From a bacterium (GTDB taxonomy: Bacteria > Sumerlaeota > Sumerlaeia > MVZB01), in assembly GCA_023480605.1 (NCBI GenBank), contig JAMCWS010000147.1, positions 1 through 8,357 on the forward strand: a stretch of DNA of 8,357 bases, given 5' to 3'. This document shows, piece by piece, positions 6,500 to 8,357 of this stretch (positions within the stretch are counted from its first letter, which is position 1; each line of letters opens with the position of its first letter). The position numbers and the translations under genes were made by a program. The notes beneath the pieces were generated by a model that saw nothing but the letters and a program-made list of their open reading frames with translations, was not told the DNA's origin and searched no databases.

Positions 6500-8357
6500 A
6501 TGGCGAACAACAAGACCCACACGCGGCGGCGATTTCTTAAAAGCATGGGTCTTGCCACGACGGTCGCCATGCTTGAACTTCAGGCTTGCGACCGGTTCCG
6601 CCCCGGCGAACCCGTGTCCGCGTTTGCCGGAAATCGCCCGATAGGCTCCGCAACCCCCAACACCGTGCGACCAGCCGGCATTGAAGGAAACGGCACCACA
6701 TCTATGACAACTTTCACGTTCCCCCACCGAGCCATCCACCTCGACTTCCACACCAGCCCGCTCATCCCGGGCATCGGGGCCGACTTCGATCCCGAGACGT
6801 TCGGGCGCACCTTCAAGGAGGCCCACGTCGACAGCGTGACCATCTTCGCCACCTGCCATCACGGCCACGCTTATTACGACACGCAGCGGCCCGAACGCCA
6901 TCCCGGCTTGGCGCCGGGATTCGACCTGACGGGCGCGCAGATCGCGGCGCTGCATCGCCAGGGGATCCGCGCGCCGATCTACATGAGCGTCCAGGTCAAC
7001 GAATATTATGCCGCCCAGCACCCCGAGTGGCTTGCCATCCAGCCCGACGGCAAGGTGGCCAAGGGGGGCGAGTACCTGGCTCCCGGCTGGAAGGTCATGG
7101 ACATGTCGAGCCCTTACCAGGACGTCGTCGCCGCCCAGCTCGACGAAATCCTTGCCAAATACGGCCCCGTCGACGGCATCTTCATGGACATGTGCTGGGA
7201 TCAGCCCAGCGTCTCGAAGTGGGCACTCGACGGCATGCGCCGACGCGGCTACGACCCCCTCGACGCGGCCGACCGGGCCAAATACGCCCGCGAGGTCAGC
7301 CACCAATACATGGGCCGTTTCCACGACATGGTCGAGCGCGCCCACCGCGGCAAGCCGCCGGCGGGCGTTTACTTCAACAGCCGCCCGCGCACGAACCTTT
7401 ACGAAGAGCGAAAATACCTGCGCCACATCGAGATCGAATGCCTGCCCACCGGTGGGTGGGGCTACGCTTACTTTCCTTATAACGCCCGGTTCGTGCGCCC
7501 GCTGGGTCTGCCGACCCTCAGCATGACCGGCCGTTTCCACAAGTCATGGGGCGACTTCGGCGGCCTCAAGCCCGAAGCAGCCCTTAAGTATGAGTGCTGC
7601 CTCACGCTGAGCCAGGGCATGTCGAGCAGCGTCGGCGATCAGCTCCACCCGCGCGGCGTTCCCGACCGGGCGACCTACGAACTGATCGGTAATGTTTACC
7701 GCCACATCGAGGCGTGCGAGCCGTTGATCGATGGTGCACGCATCGTCAGCGAGGCGGCCGTCGTCATCGACCCCGAAAAGGGCGACCGGCCCGGGCCCGA
7801 TGGGCTGGGGACGATCCGCGCTTTGCAGCAGTTGCGCGTCCAGTTCGACCTGCTGCCACCGACGGCCGATCTCGCGGCCTACCCTCTCGTCATCGTCAGC
7901 GACTCCGTGAAGATCGACGAGGCGCTGCGGGGTAAACTGCGGGCGGTTCTCGATGGCGGAGGCGCGCTGATTGTCTCGGGACCGGCGGCGTTGGACGCCA
8001 ACGGCAAACCGGCGATGGACGAACTGGGCATCGCCGCGCACGGCCCCTCGCCCTTCACGACCACCTATCTGCGCGTCGACAAGGCCATCGCCGCCGGCTT
8101 GCCCGTGGCCGATCACGTCATGTATGAGCGCGGCTTCCGGATGACGGCGGCCCCGGGCGCCAAGGTTTTGTGCCACGTCGTCGAGCCCTACTTCGAGCGC
8201 GGCTTCGGCCACTTCTGCTCCCACGCGCAAACCCCGCCCGAGAAACTTACGCGCTGGGCCGCCGTCGTGCAGAACGGCCGCGCCATCACCTTCGCGATGC
8301 CCATCCTGACCGCCTATGGCAAGCACGGCAACGTGCCGTATCGCCGGATCCTGGGCG
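6500..8357 (+). CDS. Tat-exported GHL6/GH151-like glycoside hydrolase, C-terminus beyond the window
   Basis: The frame is open from ATG 6500 to the right edge (619 residues, no stop). Residues 8-14, TRRRFLK, match the twin-arginine motif, followed by a short weakly hydrophobic stretch and L-Q-A-C (27-30), a possible lipobox, so export by Tat and lipid anchoring at C30 are plausible. A Pro/Gly/Thr-rich linker (31-70) leads to a barrel that opens with AIHLDFHTSP (78-87) and continues with DSVTIFATCHHGHAYYDT (111-128) and PIYMSVQVNEYY (159-170). GIFMDMCWD (226-234) puts D230 at the position of a likely nucleophile. These motifs fit the hypothetical glycosyl hydrolase 6 family (PF14871), related to GH151 alpha-L-fucosidases. 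From about 418 to 505 (AAVVIDP, PLVIVSD, GGGALIVSGP) it resembles the amidotransferase-like beta-galactosidase trimerisation domain. Specificity, fucose or galactose, cannot be settled. ATG 6704 (M69) would give a leaderless enzyme but has poorer ribosome-binding spacing. Confidence 0.85.
   Translation, partial: MANNKTHTRRRFLKSMGLATTVAMLELQACDRFRPGEPVSAFAGNRPIGSATPNTVRPAGIEGNGTTSMTTFTFPHRAIHLDFHTSPLIPGIGADFDPETFGRTFKEAHVDSVTIFATCHHGHAYYDTQRPERHPGLAPGFDLTGAQIAALHRQGIRAPIYMSVQVNEYYAAQHPEWLAIQPDGKVAKGGEYLAPGWKVMDMSSPYQDVVAAQLDEILAKYGPVDGIFMDMCWDQPSVSKWALDGMRRRGYDPLDAADRAKYAREVSHQYMGRFHDMVERAHRGKPPAGVYFNSRPRTNLYEERKYLRHIEIECLPTGGWGYAYFPYNARFVRPLGLPTLSMTGRFHKSWGDFGGLKPEAALKYECCLTLSQGMSSSVGDQLHPRGVPDRATYELIGNVYRHIEACEPLIDGARIVSEAAVVIDPEKGDRPGPDGLGTIRALQQLRVQFDLLPPTADLAAYPLVIVSDSVKIDEALRGKLRAVLDGGGALIVSGPAALDANGKPAMDELGIAAHGPSPFTTTYLRVDKAIAAGLPVADHVMYERGFRMTAAPGAKVLCHVVEPYFERGFGHFCSHAQTPPEKLTRWAAVVQNGRAITFAMPILTAYGKHGNVPYRRILG

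Noticed and set aside
6175..6540. Short frames on both strands through the hexamer repeat (His-Glu/Asp-Tyr and Leu-Val/His-Val peptides)
   Set aside because: A repeat of length divisible by three stays open in several frames. There is no ribosome binding site and the non-repeat part has no domain.
6419..7540. Minus-strand open frame of 373 codons opposite the GHL6-type gene
   Set aside because: It is antisense to a clear glycosidase frame, and the translation is low-complexity and unrecognised.

Overview
The window is a GC-rich chromosomal stretch from a bacterium, with long spurious open frames opposite the real genes. No rRNA or tRNA is visible, so the phylum cannot be fixed. The gene mix suggests an environmental member of the Planctomycetota/Verrucomicrobiota, Hydrogenedentota or Sumerlaeota type: a stand-alone uroporphyrinogen-decarboxylase-like protein beside a GH29 fucosidase, a Tat-exported GHL6-type glycosidase, and dispersed 'ACCACAAAGACAC' and 'CGTGCTCGT' repeats. 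This placement is an inference.

Left part (1-3458), all on the minus strand. In transcription order it holds a 722-residue arginine dihydrolase/ornithine cyclodeaminase fusion (AgrE/ArgZ-like, 1290-3458), a QueD-type 6-carboxytetrahydropterin synthase (548-949), and the N-terminal 169 residues of a membrane-anchored M28 zinc peptidase that runs off the left edge. The fusion and queD are separated by a 340-bp AT-richer gap. That gap carries a 163-bp element bounded by 26-bp imperfect inverted repeats (MITE-like) and two compact inverted repeats in the queD leader.

Middle (3459-3654) is a divergent intergenic region. It has a near-consensus sigma-70 promoter pointing left into the arginine gene and a clear ribosome binding site for the rightward gene.

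Right part (3655-8357), all on the plus strand: a URO-D superfamily protein lacking the usual zinc-ligand cysteines, a cytoplasmic GH29 alpha-L-fucosidase, and a long Tat-signal glycoside hydrolase of the GHL6 / beta-galactosidase-trimerisation type that runs off the right edge. The 314-bp gap before the last gene contains a degenerate hexamer repeat arranged as two opposed arms. The two glycosidases suggest breakdown of fucose- or galactose-containing glycans, with the Tat enzyme acting outside the cytoplasm and the GH29 enzyme inside. The role of the URO-D-like protein is unknown. The leftward genes are ordinary nitrogen, tRNA-modification and peptide metabolism.

No CRISPR array, phage, transposase, defence system or secondary-metabolite cluster is visible. 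The most unusual items are the two repeat elements, the fusion enzyme with its full catalytic set, and the URO-D-like protein with an altered metal site.
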